Part shown: piece after piece, positions 8,594-17,218 of the stretch
How the letters are laid out: each line of letters begins with the position of its first letter
Numbering within the stretch: the stretch's first letter is position 1
Assembly: GCA_021820445.1 (NCBI GenBank)
Contig: JAKADN010000006.1
Location: forward strand, 1-60,936
Reading direction: 5' to 3'
Length of the DNA stretch: 60,936 nucleotides
Source: Nitrospirota bacterium
GTDB taxonomy: Bacteria; Nitrospirota; Leptospirillia; Leptospirillales; Leptospirillaceae
The notes under the pieces: generated by a model
Databases searched by the model: none
Seen by the model: only the letters and a program-made list of their open reading frames with translations
What the model was told of the DNA's origin: nothing
Made by a program: the position numbers and the translations under genes

Positions 8594-9336
8594 CCCGACA
8601 CCGGCGCCATGTCGGCATTCAGAAGGAATCTCTCGCCGAGATAGAACTCCCTGACACGGGGACTCGAGGCGATCTGGCGGGGGGTTCCCTCCTCCAGGAT
8701 CTGCCCCTGGTTGATGACATAGGCCCTGTCTGTGATCTCAAGCGTCTCCCGGACATTGTGGTCGGTGATGAGGACCCCGATGCCGCGGGATTTCAGCTGG
8801 GCGATGATTTTCTGGATTTCGATGACGGCGATGGGATCGATGCCGGCGAAGGGCTCGTCAAGAAGGATGTACTCGGGCTTCGTGGCCAGGGCCCGGGCGA
8901 CCTCCACCCGTCGGCGTTCCCCACCGGAGAGGGTGTAGGCCTTGCTCTCGGTCAGGTGGGCGACGTTCAGCTCGGCGAGCAGGGTCTGGAGGCGCTCCTC
9001 CCGCTCCGCCGGGGTGAGGTCCATGAATTCGAGGACGGCCATGATGTTGTCCCGGACGGAAAGCTTGCGGAAGATCGAGGATTCCTGGGGAAGATAGCTG
9101 ATGCCGAGGCGGGCCCTTTTGTGCATGGGCTCCTTCGAGATGTCCTTCCCTCCCATCATGATCTTTCCTCCGTCCGGACGCACCAGCCCCACGATCATAT
9201 AGAAGGAGGTCGTCTTTCCCGCCCCGTTCGGCCCCAGAAGTCCGACGACCTCCCCGGGATTGACATGGAGATTGACTCCGTTGACAACCTTCCGCTTGTG
9301 ATAGGCCTTTTCGAGACCAATGGCCTCAATGGACAT
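8590..9336 (-). CDS. lptB: LPS export ABC transporter ATP-binding protein
   Basis: 248 residues. Walker A GPNGAGKT at 35-42, the signature LSGGERRR and Walker B ILLDEPFAGIDP are all intact. LptB powers the LptFG complex that extracts lipopolysaccharide from the inner membrane. The order lptC-lptA-lptB-rpoN is classic. Its start lies 11 nt inside the end of lptA. The lptFG permease genes are not in this window. Confidence 0.97.
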   Translation of the reverse strand: MSIEAIGLEKAYHKRKVVNGVNLHVNPGEVVGLLGPNGAGKTTSFYMIVGLVRPDGGKIMMGGKDISKEPMHKRARLGISYLPQESSIFRKLSVRDNIMAVLEFMDLTPAEREERLQTLLAELNVAHLTESKAYTLSGGERRRVEVARALATKPEYILLDEPFAGIDPIAVIEIQKIIAQLKSRGIGVLITDHNVRETLEITDRAYVINQGQILEEGTPRQIASSPRVREFYLGERFLLNADMAPVSG

Positions 9337-9967
9337 CGGCGCCCCTGTCTTGCCCCATCCCGGCTCCCTTCCCCGAAGGGGAGGATTTCTTGTTCTTGTG
9401 GGGAGACAGCAGCATCAGGCTGTGCCCCTGGATCACGCTCTTGTTGAGCCTCGTAAAAAAGGTGATGCGCTCTCCTGACATCCGGTCTCCGTTCTGGATC
9501 ACCACCGGCTCCTCGGTCAGAACGAACACATGGGCCGCCTGGATATAGACGGCCTTGCCGGCATAAGCGATCCGTCTTGGGGTATGGATCACGACATGGC
9601 CGGTCGCGACCATGGTCTCGACGCGCTGGCTGGACGACCCGCCCTTCGACTGTTCCATCAGGGTCTTCCCCTTCCCCGCCTTCTTCAGGAAGACGACCAG
9701 GTCGTCCGCGTGGAGCCGGAGCGTCCCCTTGACCAGATGCACATGGCCGGAAAAGGTGATTTCGTTCTCGATGTTCCGGGCCAGCATGTGATCGGCCCGA
9801 ACCACCATCGAGACCGGACCCCTGTCTTTCGGCTTGCCCTTTGAAATGGGAGGTCCGGCCTCTGCCCATCCTGCTCTCCAGGGTCCCAGTGCCGCCACCA
9901 GGAGAATCCCCGAGAGAAGCCGGACTGATCGCCCTCTCCGGTCCGGATTAACCGGCAAAGACGGCAT
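9326..9967 (-). CDS. lptA: LPS transport periplasmic protein LptA
   Basis: 213 residues from the ATG at 9967, which has GAGGG 6 nt upstream; an ATG at 9973 would leave no room for it. A signal peptide covers about residues 1-35. The body shows the OstA/LptA repeat style (VVRADHMLARNIENEITFSGHVHL and later GDRMSGERITFF), a beta-jellyroll that bridges the periplasm and hands LPS to the outer membrane. It overlaps lptC by 20 nt. Confidence 0.9.
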   Translation of the reverse strand: MPSLPVNPDRRGRSVRLLSGILLVAALGPWRAGWAEAGPPISKGKPKDRGPVSMVVRADHMLARNIENEITFSGHVHLVKGTLRLHADDLVVFLKKAGKGKTLMEQSKGGSSSQRVETMVATGHVVIHTPRRIAYAGKAVYIQAAHVFVLTEEPVVIQNGDRMSGERITFFTRLNKSVIQGHSLMLLSPHKNKKSSPSGKGAGMGQDRGADVH

Positions 9968-10526
9968 GCACATCCCTCGAAAGAGTAAAGGATTGGGTCT
10001 TCGGAACCGATGAAAGCCCGACTCCATGGATCACCACTCCCCGGCTGACGAGGGTCACGGGCCCCCTTGTTGTGATGGTATCGGAGGCGTCGTGGTAATG
10101 CAATTGCCGGGCCACAAGAAGCAGTCCGCTGGAAAAGGCGGCCGAGACCGGAATGGAACGGCCGGAGACAAGAAACTGGTGTCCGGGCTGGTCGATGACC
10201 CCCTCCTGGCTTCTGATGTCGAGCATCAGGGATGCGGTCAGAATGATGTGGGCGGACAGCTCGGAGAGACGGGTCCGGGAGTGATCCTCTCCGACCGTGG
10301 CCGATTTCGCCCGCACGAACCATCGCGTCCGGGAATGATAGGTCCGGGAATAGGTAAAGTTCCGGATGATCACCGCCGGTTTCGGAAGGGGATGGGTATC
10401 TGTCGGCACAGTGCCGCGATCGGAGACATGGCGCTTCGCCAGGACCCCGAAGAGCACGATGGCCGCAATCAGCGGGACAAGGGAGACAAGAACGACGACG
10501 GTTTTTTTCCTCAGAAACGTCAGCAC
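9948..10526 (-). CDS. lptC: LPS export protein LptC
   Basis: 192 residues. A single N-terminal membrane helix at about 9-28 is followed by a periplasmic beta-rich domain with LptC-like elements (RWFVRAKSA, LYHYHDASDT-type strand, TRGPVTLVSRGV). LptC links the inner-membrane LptBFG to LptA. The assignment rests mainly on topology and position immediately before lptA and lptB, as LptC sequences diverge strongly. The gene usually found upstream (kdsC) is absent; mdh is there instead. Confidence 0.85.
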   Translation of the reverse strand: MLTFLRKKTVVVLVSLVPLIAAIVLFGVLAKRHVSDRGTVPTDTHPLPKPAVIIRNFTYSRTYHSRTRWFVRAKSATVGEDHSRTRLSELSAHIILTASLMLDIRSQEGVIDQPGHQFLVSGRSIPVSAAFSSGLLLVARQLHYHDASDTITTRGPVTLVSRGVVIHGVGLSSVPKTQSFTLSRDVHAVFAG

Positions 10527-10589
10527 CAGAGGCTCTCCTGCGGGTCCGGCCCGGGAAGAGAGGACCAGACGCCTACGGAGGACACGTCC

Positions 10590-11552
10590 CTATTCCGAAA
10601 AATCGTGAAAAAGCCGCTTGAGGGCATCGATTCCTTCGGTGATCGCCGCAGCGGAGTTCCGAAGTTGCCGGGACTCGTCCTCCGACAGGGGAAGCTCCAC
10701 GATCTCCTCGAGCCCCTGGTTTCCGAGGCGGACGGGAACCCCCACGAAGGCGTCCTTGATCCCGTATTCGCCCTGAAGGAAGACCGAGCTGGGAATGATC
10801 CGGTGGCGGTCGTGAAGGATCGACTCGATCATCGAATAGGTCGCGGCCGCTGGGGCGAAATAGGCGGAAGAGTCCTTCATCAGGTGAACGATCTCGGCGC
10901 CGCCGTCACGGGTCCGCTGGACGATCGCCGCCAGCCGCTCGGCCGGCACCATCTTCCGGACAGGGACACCGGCGATCGTCGAGAAATCGAGAAGCGGCAC
11001 CATCTGGTCTCCATGGCCTCCCATGACCAGACTCTGGATGTTCGAGACCGATGTTCGGGTCTCCTCGGACAGAAAGTACGCGAACCGGGAGGAATCGAGG
11101 GCACCGCCCATTCCGATCACCCGCTCCCGGGCGAATCCGGTCACGCGCCAGAGGACATACGCCATGAGGTCCATGGGATTGGTCACGGCGATCACGATGC
11201 TGTCCGGGGCAAATTTCCGCACATTGAGGGCGACATCCCGAATGATTTCACCATTCTTCGTCAGAAGGTCGTCCCGGGACATCCCCGGCTTTCGGGAAAA
11301 ACCTGCGGTCACCACGACCACGGAGGAGTCGGCGATGTCCTCATAGCTCCCCGTCCCCCGGATCCGGGTGTCGAACCCAAGGAGAGGTCCCGCTTCGAGG
11401 ATGTCGAGGGCCTTTCCCTGGGCGACTCCGTCCCGGATATCCAGGAGAACGACATCGGCCAGTCCGTTCTCGACAATTTTCTGGGCCGTGGTCGCTCCCA
11501 CGTTTCCCGCCCCGATGATGCTGACCTTGCGTCTTTTTTTCACTATTCGCAC
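10590..11552 (-). CDS. mdh: Malate dehydrogenase (LDH-like type)
   Basis: 320 residues from a GTG at 11552. It interconverts malate and oxaloacetate with NAD. The Rossmann motif GAGNVG is near residue 15, the substrate loop has RKPGMSRDD, and the catalytic region reads VMGGHGDQMVPL. I chose the GTG because AAGGAG lies 6 nt before it; the ATG at 11567 has no usable spacing. It is 63 nt upstream of lptC and may be the first gene of that transcript. Confidence 0.94.
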   Translation of the reverse strand: MRIVKKRRKVSIIGAGNVGATTAQKIVENGLADVVLLDIRDGVAQGKALDILEAGPLLGFDTRIRGTGSYEDIADSSVVVVTAGFSRKPGMSRDDLLTKNGEIIRDVALNVRKFAPDSIVIAVTNPMDLMAYVLWRVTGFARERVIGMGGALDSSRFAYFLSEETRTSVSNIQSLVMGGHGDQMVPLLDFSTIAGVPVRKMVPAERLAAIVQRTRDGGAEIVHLMKDSSAYFAPAAATYSMIESILHDRHRIIPSSVFLQGEYGIKDAFVGVPVRLGNQGLEEIVELPLSEDESRQLRNSAAAITEGIDALKRLFHDFSE

Positions 11553-11819
11553 TAAACTCTCCTTCATTCCTTACCGAAAGGCGCGGAAATCCTTCACCCG
11601 GCTTTCCTTGACGTGAAGGCAAAATGGGCCGTCCCGGACCGGCTGTGCCATCCGGAGGCGTCACTTGGATCTTCAGGGACTCCGACACACGAGTGCCTAG
11701 ATCATACGCAATCGTGAGAAGAAAGGCAAGCCGGACAATCGTTTCTGGAGAGGAAGCGCCTCAGGAAATCCCGTTTTCCGCACCGTGTGGGGCACCTCGA
11801 AAAAACGCACGTTCGGCGA
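11553..11819. other. Intergenic gap between mdh and the TolC-family gene
   Basis: No convincing gene. It should contain the mdh promoter, but I see no good -35/-10 pair. A perfect 7-bp inverted repeat (CCTTCAC/GTGAAGG, 11591-11597 and 11613-11619) lies about 40-65 nt before the mdh start. Just after the TolC-family stop, the minus strand has a GCGTTTTTT run without a strong stem, a poor terminator candidate. Confidence 0.4.
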
Positions 11820-13178
11820 TCAGAAATCCCGTCCGTATCCGATTTCCCGGTCGAGTTCATCCTCGATCATGGAGAGCCGGAACCGGTCGGCGATCAGCCT
11901 CTCCCGGCTGGTCAGGACCTCCGTTTCGGCATCGACGGCCGTCACCCCGTCGACAAGGCCCCGGGAAAAGCGTCGCTCCACAAGTCCAAGATTCTCCCGG
12001 GCATGGTCGTAACGGGCCTGGTCCAGAGACAGAGCCTCCTTCTGGGTCTCGAGATCGTCGTAGATCTTTCGGACGTTCCGGATGACCCTGAGGCGGACGA
12101 GGCGGGTCTTTTCCGACTCTTTTTTCGCCTCCATCCTCGCCCGCTCCGTATCGTGGAGGATCTCCCCTCCCACGAAGATGGGCACCGAGAGGGCGACCCC
12201 GCTCTGGAATGTCGGGAGAAAGAGCCCCGAACCGGCGGGAGCCCCGGAGATCGTGGCCGGGACCCCCCACAGGAGGAATCCCTGGGCAAAGAGGGAGAGG
12301 TGGGGATAGTTGCGGGTCCGGACCTCGTCGACCCGATTTTCCGACTCCCGGTCCCGGGCCCGGGCGGCCAGGATCAGGGGCCGATGGCGCAGGGCAAAGG
12401 CGGTCAGCTCGTCCACGGACCAGGCGGGGCCCGGTTGGCGGGGAGCGTCCTCCGTCCGGTAGGGGACCGGCGTTTCCCGTCCCATGGCGTAGACCAGGTC
12501 GGCCCGGGCCTTCTCGAGGGCATTTTCCTCTCGAATCCGTTCGAGGCGTGTCTTTTCGAGGAGCAGGCGCGCCATGGTGACGTCGGTGACGACCCCGAAT
12601 CCCCGGGCCAGGCGCTCCTGGGCCATTCGCAGATGGAGCGCCGCATCCTCCTCGTTTTTACGGGCTCCCCGGACGAGATGCTCGAACATCGCCAGCTGGT
12701 CGTAGGCCAGGTTGGCCCGGAACGAAACCGAGAGACGGGCTTCCGCGAGTTCCTCCTTCCGGCTCCGGAGCCGGAAGCGCTCCGCCCTGACCCGGTAATG
12801 GCGCCGGCCGAAGGTGGTGATATCCTGGGTCAGGGTGGGGTTCAGCATCTCGGGCGCGATCGGCTGGTAGTCCGGGAAGACCCCGCCGACGAAGGCCGAG
12901 TTCAGAAAAAGCTGGTCGAGGGAGACGGTCAGATGGGGATAGTAGTCGGCCTGGGCCACCCCCACTTTTTCGGTCTGCGCCCGGGAGCGGGCATAGGCGA
13001 TGGAGACGAGCGGATGGGAGGAAAGGGCCGCCTGCACGACCGTCTTCCGGTCGATGGGAACCCCCTCCTCCCCGGCCGTGACGGCCCGGAGCGGGAGAAG
13101 GGCGACCAGGATCCCCGTTCCCAGGACAAAGATCCTCCGGAAAAACGGGGAGAGGAGGCGCTTAGCTCTTGCGGGCAA
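11820..13178 (-). CDS. TolC-family outer-membrane efflux protein
   Basis: 452 residues from a TTG at 13178 with GAGGT 5 nt before it; no ATG lies near. A signal peptide ends near residue 35 (AVTAGEE). Two similar halves with long amphipathic helices match the outer-membrane-factor fold, a trimeric channel through the outer membrane and periplasm. The start lies 17 nt inside the HlyD-family gene, so the two are coupled. An inner-membrane transporter is not adjacent, so the partner must be encoded elsewhere. Confidence 0.88.
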   Translation of the reverse strand: MPARAKRLLSPFFRRIFVLGTGILVALLPLRAVTAGEEGVPIDRKTVVQAALSSHPLVSIAYARSRAQTEKVGVAQADYYPHLTVSLDQLFLNSAFVGGVFPDYQPIAPEMLNPTLTQDITTFGRRHYRVRAERFRLRSRKEELAEARLSVSFRANLAYDQLAMFEHLVRGARKNEEDAALHLRMAQERLARGFGVVTDVTMARLLLEKTRLERIREENALEKARADLVYAMGRETPVPYRTEDAPRQPGPAWSVDELTAFALRHRPLILAARARDRESENRVDEVRTRNYPHLSLFAQGFLLWGVPATISGAPAGSGLFLPTFQSGVALSVPIFVGGEILHDTERARMEAKKESEKTRLVRLRVIRNVRKIYDDLETQKEALSLDQARYDHARENLGLVERRFSRGLVDGVTAVDAETEVLTSRERLIADRFRLSMIEDELDREIGYGRDF

Positions 13179-14109
13179 TGGCCACCTCGGCCGACATGCC
13201 TGGGAAGATCGCCTGCCCCTTCAGGTCGTCGAAGACGATCCGGACCGGGATCCTCTGGACGACCTTCACGAAGGTGCCGGCCGCATTCTGGGTCGGAAGG
13301 AGGGCGAAGGCCTGGCTGGCCGCCGGGACGAACTCCAGGACCCTCCCCGTAAATCGGAGCCGGGGGAAGGCGTCGAGCCGGATCCGGACCTTCTGGCCGG
13401 GATGGACCTTCCAGACCTGGGTCTCCCGGAGATAGGCGTCGAGCCAGACGTTCTCCCGGCTTTTGGCATCGATGATGCTGACCAGAGGCTGGTCGGGACG
13501 GACCGTCTCTCCCAGGTTCACGAGCCTCTGGGCCACCTGGCCTGAAATGGAGGCGAAGACGGTGCGATTCCTCGGGTGGACCTCGGAGATGGAGAGCGCC
13601 TGGCGATCGGCCTCGATCAGACGACGGATCTCGGTCAGCTGGGCCATTTTCTTGCGGTAGGTGGTTTCGAGATCCTCGAGGTCCTGGGCCGAGATGAAGC
13701 GGTTCTTGAGAAGATCCCGGCCCCGGTGGTAATGGTCCCGGGCGTCGGCCATCTCCCGCTCGATCCGGACCTCACGGGCCCGGTCCCGCTCGAGGGTCCG
13801 GTAGGGAGAGAGGTTCCCGGAGGTGTCGTTTTTCCTGTTGGCACGATCCCCGGTGGTGTCGATGGTCGCGATCACCTCACCATAGTGAACGGGATCGCCC
13901 TCGTTGACCTTCAGGTCGAGGAGACGCCCTCCGACCGGAGAGGAGACCAGGGTGATCTTGCCCTGGACATAGCAATCGACCGACCGGACGTATCGCGTAT
14001 GGTCGATCAGGACATAAAGCCCCCACAGAAGGGTCCCGAGGAGTCCGGCCAGGGGAACGAAAACCCTCCAGGACCGAAGGGACAGGGGATTTTCAGGAAT
14101 ATCGGCCAT
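13162..14109 (-). CDS. HlyD/EmrA-family membrane fusion protein
   Basis: 315 residues, start supported by GGAGA 8 nt upstream. One N-terminal helix at about 14-36, a split lipoyl domain (VSSPVGGRLLDLKVNEGDPV near 55-75 and FASISGQVAQRLVNLGETV further on), a coiled-coil hairpin at about 105-180 and a C-terminal beta-barrel (LDAFPRLRFTGRVLEF). Such adaptors join an inner-membrane pump to a TolC-type channel, and the outer-membrane factor is the next gene. EmrA-like proteins often serve MFS pumps; that pairing here is inference. Confidence 0.9.
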   Translation of the reverse strand: MADIPENPLSLRSWRVFVPLAGLLGTLLWGLYVLIDHTRYVRSVDCYVQGKITLVSSPVGGRLLDLKVNEGDPVHYGEVIATIDTTGDRANRKNDTSGNLSPYRTLERDRAREVRIEREMADARDHYHRGRDLLKNRFISAQDLEDLETTYRKKMAQLTEIRRLIEADRQALSISEVHPRNRTVFASISGQVAQRLVNLGETVRPDQPLVSIIDAKSRENVWLDAYLRETQVWKVHPGQKVRIRLDAFPRLRFTGRVLEFVPAASQAFALLPTQNAAGTFVKVVQRIPVRIVFDDLKGQAIFPGMSAEVAIARKS

Positions 14110-14564
14110 CGGAATTTTCTCCGCTGCTCATCTCAGCCTTCATCCGGAACACCGCATGACAGAGGGTCTGGAAGAAAGAGTCCTTTTTTTCTTTATCAAG
14201 GAGGGATCTGGAAGGGAAAGCCTTGCGAAGGCGGGAAATCGATGCAGGGCCCGGACCGGGCGTCTGTCCAACGACAGGATCCGGATCGATTCCCACCATA
14301 CGCGTGCCTTTCCACCCATGGTAGGAGTCATCACCCTGTCCGGAATCAGGACAGGGATAGGCGAACCCCATCGCCGCCAGGAGATCTGGCACGACGATCC
14401 TAGCACGCCAAGAAACAAAGATCCAGCCCCCAGAATAAAAGGCTGAAAGATGTTTCATCCCGAATGGCCCTTGTCTCAGAGAGAATCCTGCCGGATTATG
14501 ATCTCCGTCATAGACTCAAGAATTTCGAAAATTCTCCGAAGAGATCCCTGAAAGGAGGTCGTCC
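14110..14564. other. Intergenic region upstream of the efflux pair
   Basis: 455 nt without a gene I trust. Minus-strand frames here (for example 14140-14418) have no family match, no good ribosome binding site and run across the HlyD start, so I leave them out. The region holds a perfect 8-bp dyad (14334-14356) and, at its right end, the Shine-Dalgarno sequence of a small plus-strand gene. No clear sigma-70 promoter for the efflux pair was seen; a weak TTGATA lies at about 14193 on the minus strand without a matching -10. Confidence 0.5.
14334..14356. promoter_or_regulatory. Perfect inverted repeat, possible operator
   Basis: CCCTGTCC and GGACAGGG flank a 7-nt spacer (GGAATCA). The dyad is perfect and neither strand has a T-tract after it, so it is not a standard terminator. 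It lies about 225 nt upstream of the HlyD-family start. A repressor site for the efflux pair is possible; a chance hairpin is the alternative. Confidence 0.4.
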
Positions 14565-14720
14565 ATGGACACCATCATTCCTCTTCTCTTCGGTCTTCTC
14601 AGCATCCTTGGTTTTCTCATGACAACGGCTCTCGTCTATCTCATCGTCAAACCGGCGCCCGGCAATCAGGTCTCCGGAAAAAAGTCCCGATTTCCCGAAA
14701 GGAAGCTCCACGCACCATAG
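14565..14720 (+). CDS. Small single-helix membrane protein, unannotated type
   Basis: 51 residues from an ATG preceded by a near-perfect AGGAGGTC with 5 nt spacing. Residues about 4-28 form one continuous hydrophobic helix (LLFGLLSILGFLMTTALVYL), followed by a short basic tail. The last 55 nt overlap the 3' end of coaX on the other strand. The strong ribosome binding site plus a clean membrane helix argue for a real gene. Nothing is known of its function. Confidence 0.5.
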   Translation: MDTIIPLLFGLLSILGFLMTTALVYLIVKPAPGNQVSGKKSRFPERKLHAP

Positions 14721-15478
14721 TGCACCACCTGACGACTCACGAGAACCTCCGACTTGAAGAGCGGAGCCACGACGGGGGCCATCCCACCGGTCAGAACGAT
14801 CCGGAGGGGGACTCCCAGCTCTTCCTCCGCTCTCCTTCCAAGGGCCTCCACGGCCAGAACGCTGCCAAGAACCACTCCCGAGAAGACACCGTCCACCGTT
14901 GATCGTCCCAGAGCCCGGCATCGGGAGAGGCGCTCCCTGTCCAGAAGACGGCCTTTCCCTGAAAGATTGACCCTCCCCGCCCCCAGGCTTTTCTCCATGA
15001 GAGAGAGCCCCGGAAGGATGGCTCCGCCCAGAAGGCGCCCTTCGAAGCAGACGGTGGTGACGGTATGGGTCCCGAAATCGGCGACCATGAAGGCGGGGTC
15101 CAGGATCTCCCCAAAGCGGACGAGAGCCCCCCAGACGGCCGCGCCCCGGTCAGCCCCCAGACTTTCCGGAGGACGGTAGTCCACTGAAAATGGCGCATGA
15201 GAGAGAAAGAACGGATCCGGACGTTGGCCCGAGCGGGCCTCCCACAGGAGAGCCACGGGTTCCGCAAGGTCGGGGACGACGCAGACCAGCACCGAGGGAA
15301 TGTCTTTCGACGAAATGTCGGGCCAGAGCGCGGAAAAGAAGGGGCGCAACGATTCCGCTTCGCCCGGGGGTGGCGTCTTCCAGGTTCGCATCCGGAGGAT
15401 ACGGTCCCCCTCGTGCAGGGCGACCGATATTCGGGAGAGGCCAACCTTGATCGTGATCCCCCGCCCGAGTCTACCCAC
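14666..15478 (-). CDS. coaX: Type III pantothenate kinase-like protein, divergent
   Basis: 270 residues from a GTG at 15478, inside the 3' end of birA. The family core is clear: PPESLGADRGAAVWGA, then VADFGTHTVTTV with LGGAILPGL, then VLTGGMAP near the C-terminus. CoaX phosphorylates pantothenate, the first step of CoA synthesis. However, the N-terminal phosphate-binding motif, normally DxGNT, reads KVGLS at about residues 11-15, so the key Asp and Asn are missing. Either activity is altered or this is a regulatory paralogue. The start is uncertain, but no other start restores the motif. BirA-CoaX pairing is common. Confidence 0.85.
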   Translation of the reverse strand: MGRLGRGITIKVGLSRISVALHEGDRILRMRTWKTPPPGEAESLRPFFSALWPDISSKDIPSVLVCVVPDLAEPVALLWEARSGQRPDPFFLSHAPFSVDYRPPESLGADRGAAVWGALVRFGEILDPAFMVADFGTHTVTTVCFEGRLLGGAILPGLSLMEKSLGAGRVNLSGKGRLLDRERLSRCRALGRSTVDGVFSGVVLGSVLAVEALGRRAEEELGVPLRIVLTGGMAPVVAPLFKSEVLVSRQVVHYGAWSFLSGNRDFFPET

Positions 15479-16340
15479 CACCCTGCCCCCTCTCAAGCGA
15501 AACAGGCCGCAGATTCCGCGTGGAGGGTCCGAGTCGGCCGATCCTTCCGTCCCCCTCCCGCACCCGGAGCGTCCCGTCCGCCTCAAGTCCCTCGATTCTC
15601 GCGATTCCGGATTGTCCATGGAGGGAGTAGACAACCCACCGGTCTTTCCAGAGGAGCCTCTCATCCAAAAGGCTCCGGACTTCTCCGGGAGTGGCACGTG
15701 CCAGCAGATCCCCAAGGGTCCGGGACACTTTTTGGGCCAAAGCGACAGGGCCCCACGCCCGGTTCTCTGGTCCGGCGAGCGCGGCGAGGCTGGCCTGTTT
15801 CATCTCAGACCCAACGTCCCCGGCATCCCGGGCCTCTCCGGCCCCCGGCCCTTCCGGGATCGGGAGGAGATTGAGTCCAATGCCCGCAATCCAGCCGGCA
15901 GGGTCCCCGGCCCCATCACGAACCGGCTCGACCAGAAGACCTCCGAGCTTTCCGACCTCCCCCGACGGATCCGATAACGACAGAAGGGCATACAGGTCGT
16001 TGGGATATTTCCAGAACGTGCCCCGGACCCCCAGGGCATCGAGGGTCAGAAGGACGGCGGCCGCCACCACCAGTGGGAGAGCAGGGGCTCCGATCCGAAC
16101 CTCCTCGCCGGGAGGGATCCATCGGCTCATCGTGAGATCTCCCCTCCGGGAATGCCAGCGATGGCCCGGTCGGCCACGGCCACCGGTCTGGAGGGCACAC
16201 AGAAGAGCCGTCCCCTGAGGGGCGAGGCCATCCGAAACCCACCCGGCAAGAGTGTCGTTCGTCGAGGAGAGCTCACGGGCGAAAAACACAGGAAGCCCGG
16301 AGCCAATCCTCCGGAAACGCTCCCCTTCCCCGGCTCTCAC
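15471..16340 (-). CDS. birA: Biotin--protein ligase
   Basis: 289 residues from a GTG at 16340 overlapping the nadC stop (GTGA). It activates biotin with ATP and attaches it to the carboxyl-carrier protein. Motifs: STND near 27, GGRGRPGHRWHS at about 54-65, KYPNDL at about 110 and KLGGLLVE at about 130. There is no N-terminal helix-turn-helix, so it is the monofunctional ligase type, not the E. coli-type repressor. The C-terminal SH3-like domain is present. Confidence 0.94.
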   Translation of the reverse strand: MRAGEGERFRRIGSGLPVFFARELSSTNDTLAGWVSDGLAPQGTALLCALQTGGRGRPGHRWHSRRGDLTMSRWIPPGEEVRIGAPALPLVVAAAVLLTLDALGVRGTFWKYPNDLYALLSLSDPSGEVGKLGGLLVEPVRDGAGDPAGWIAGIGLNLLPIPEGPGAGEARDAGDVGSEMKQASLAALAGPENRAWGPVALAQKVSRTLGDLLARATPGEVRSLLDERLLWKDRWVVYSLHGQSGIARIEGLEADGTLRVREGDGRIGRLGPSTRNLRPVSLERGQGGG

Positions 16341-17218
16341 CCCAGGAAGTCCAGCCGCAGAGAGAGGTCTCCGGGAGAATGGGTCAGAGCCCCCACCGAA
16401 CAGAAATCGATGTCGAGGGCGGAGAGCTCCCGGACCTTTTCGACCGTCAGCCCGCCTGAAACCTCCAGGAGGACCTCCGGCCTCTTCGCGCGCAATCGGG
16501 GCACCAGATCGGCCATCAGGGGGACGCTCATGTTGTCGAGCAGAAGGATCTCCGCGCCCTCGGAAACAGCCTCAAGGGCCTGCTCCGGGGTGTCGACCTC
16601 GATTTCGATCCGGTAGGGGTGGGGGGCCCTTTCGCGGGCCAGACGCAGGGCCTGCGTGACCGAACCCACCCCCACGATATGGTTGTCCTTGATCAGGATC
16701 CCGGAAGAGAGGGAGGAGCGGTGGGAGGCCCCTCCCCCGACACGGACGGCGTATTTCTGGAAGATCCGGAGGCCGGGAAGGGTCTTGCGGGTCTCGGTGA
16801 TCCGGAGGGGGCGCATCCTCGGGGGACGGTTCTCCTGGGCGGCCTCCACATAGCGCCGGGTGGTCGTCGCAATCGCGGAGAGGTGCTTGAGAAGATTGAG
16901 GCATAGCCTTTCCCCCGACAGAAGCTCCAGAAGGGGGCCGGAAAGGTGGCCCAGGATCTGTCCTTTCCCGACTGCGCCCCCTTCGGCGGTCCGCCAGTCG
17001 ACCGACACGGTCCCCCCAAGCAACGCGAAGACACGGCCGGCGAAAGGGGTTCCCGCCAGGATCCCCTCCTCTTCGGCCACGAGGACCGCCTCGGCCCTCC
17101 GGTTCGCGGAGGGATCCGAAAAAAAGAGGCGGCTGGTCAGGTCCCCTTCGGGAAGATCCTCCTCCAGAAAGGCGACCAGGGCCCGGTCGACCGCGGAGGG
17201 AAGAAGCCCGCCGATCAT
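16337..17218 (-). CDS. nadC: Nicotinate-nucleotide pyrophosphorylase (carboxylating)
   Basis: 293 residues. It converts quinolinate and PRPP to nicotinate mononucleotide in NAD synthesis. Signatures: EEDLPEGDLTSRL near the N-terminus, RITETRKTLPGLR, the KDNHI motif and a C-terminal EVSGGLT stretch followed by the VGALTHS phosphate-binding loop. Both ends overlap neighbours by 4 nt (valS before, birA after), so it is in a coupled operon. nadA and nadB are not in the window. Confidence 0.96.
   Translation of the reverse strand: MIGGLLPSAVDRALVAFLEEDLPEGDLTSRLFFSDPSANRRAEAVLVAEEEGILAGTPFAGRVFALLGGTVSVDWRTAEGGAVGKGQILGHLSGPLLELLSGERLCLNLLKHLSAIATTTRRYVEAAQENRPPRMRPLRITETRKTLPGLRIFQKYAVRVGGGASHRSSLSSGILIKDNHIVGVGSVTQALRLARERAPHPYRIEIEVDTPEQALEAVSEGAEILLLDNMSVPLMADLVPRLRAKRPEVLLEVSGGLTVEKVRELSALDIDFCSVGALTHSPGDLSLRLDFLG

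Noticed and set aside
6746-8644. 632-codon plus-strand frame opposite rpoN and hpf
   Set aside because: Fully antisense to well-identified genes, no ribosome binding site, low-complexity product.
14140-14418. 92-codon minus-strand frame in the efflux upstream gap
   Set aside because: No ribosome binding site, no family, and the alternative frame here runs into the HlyD start.
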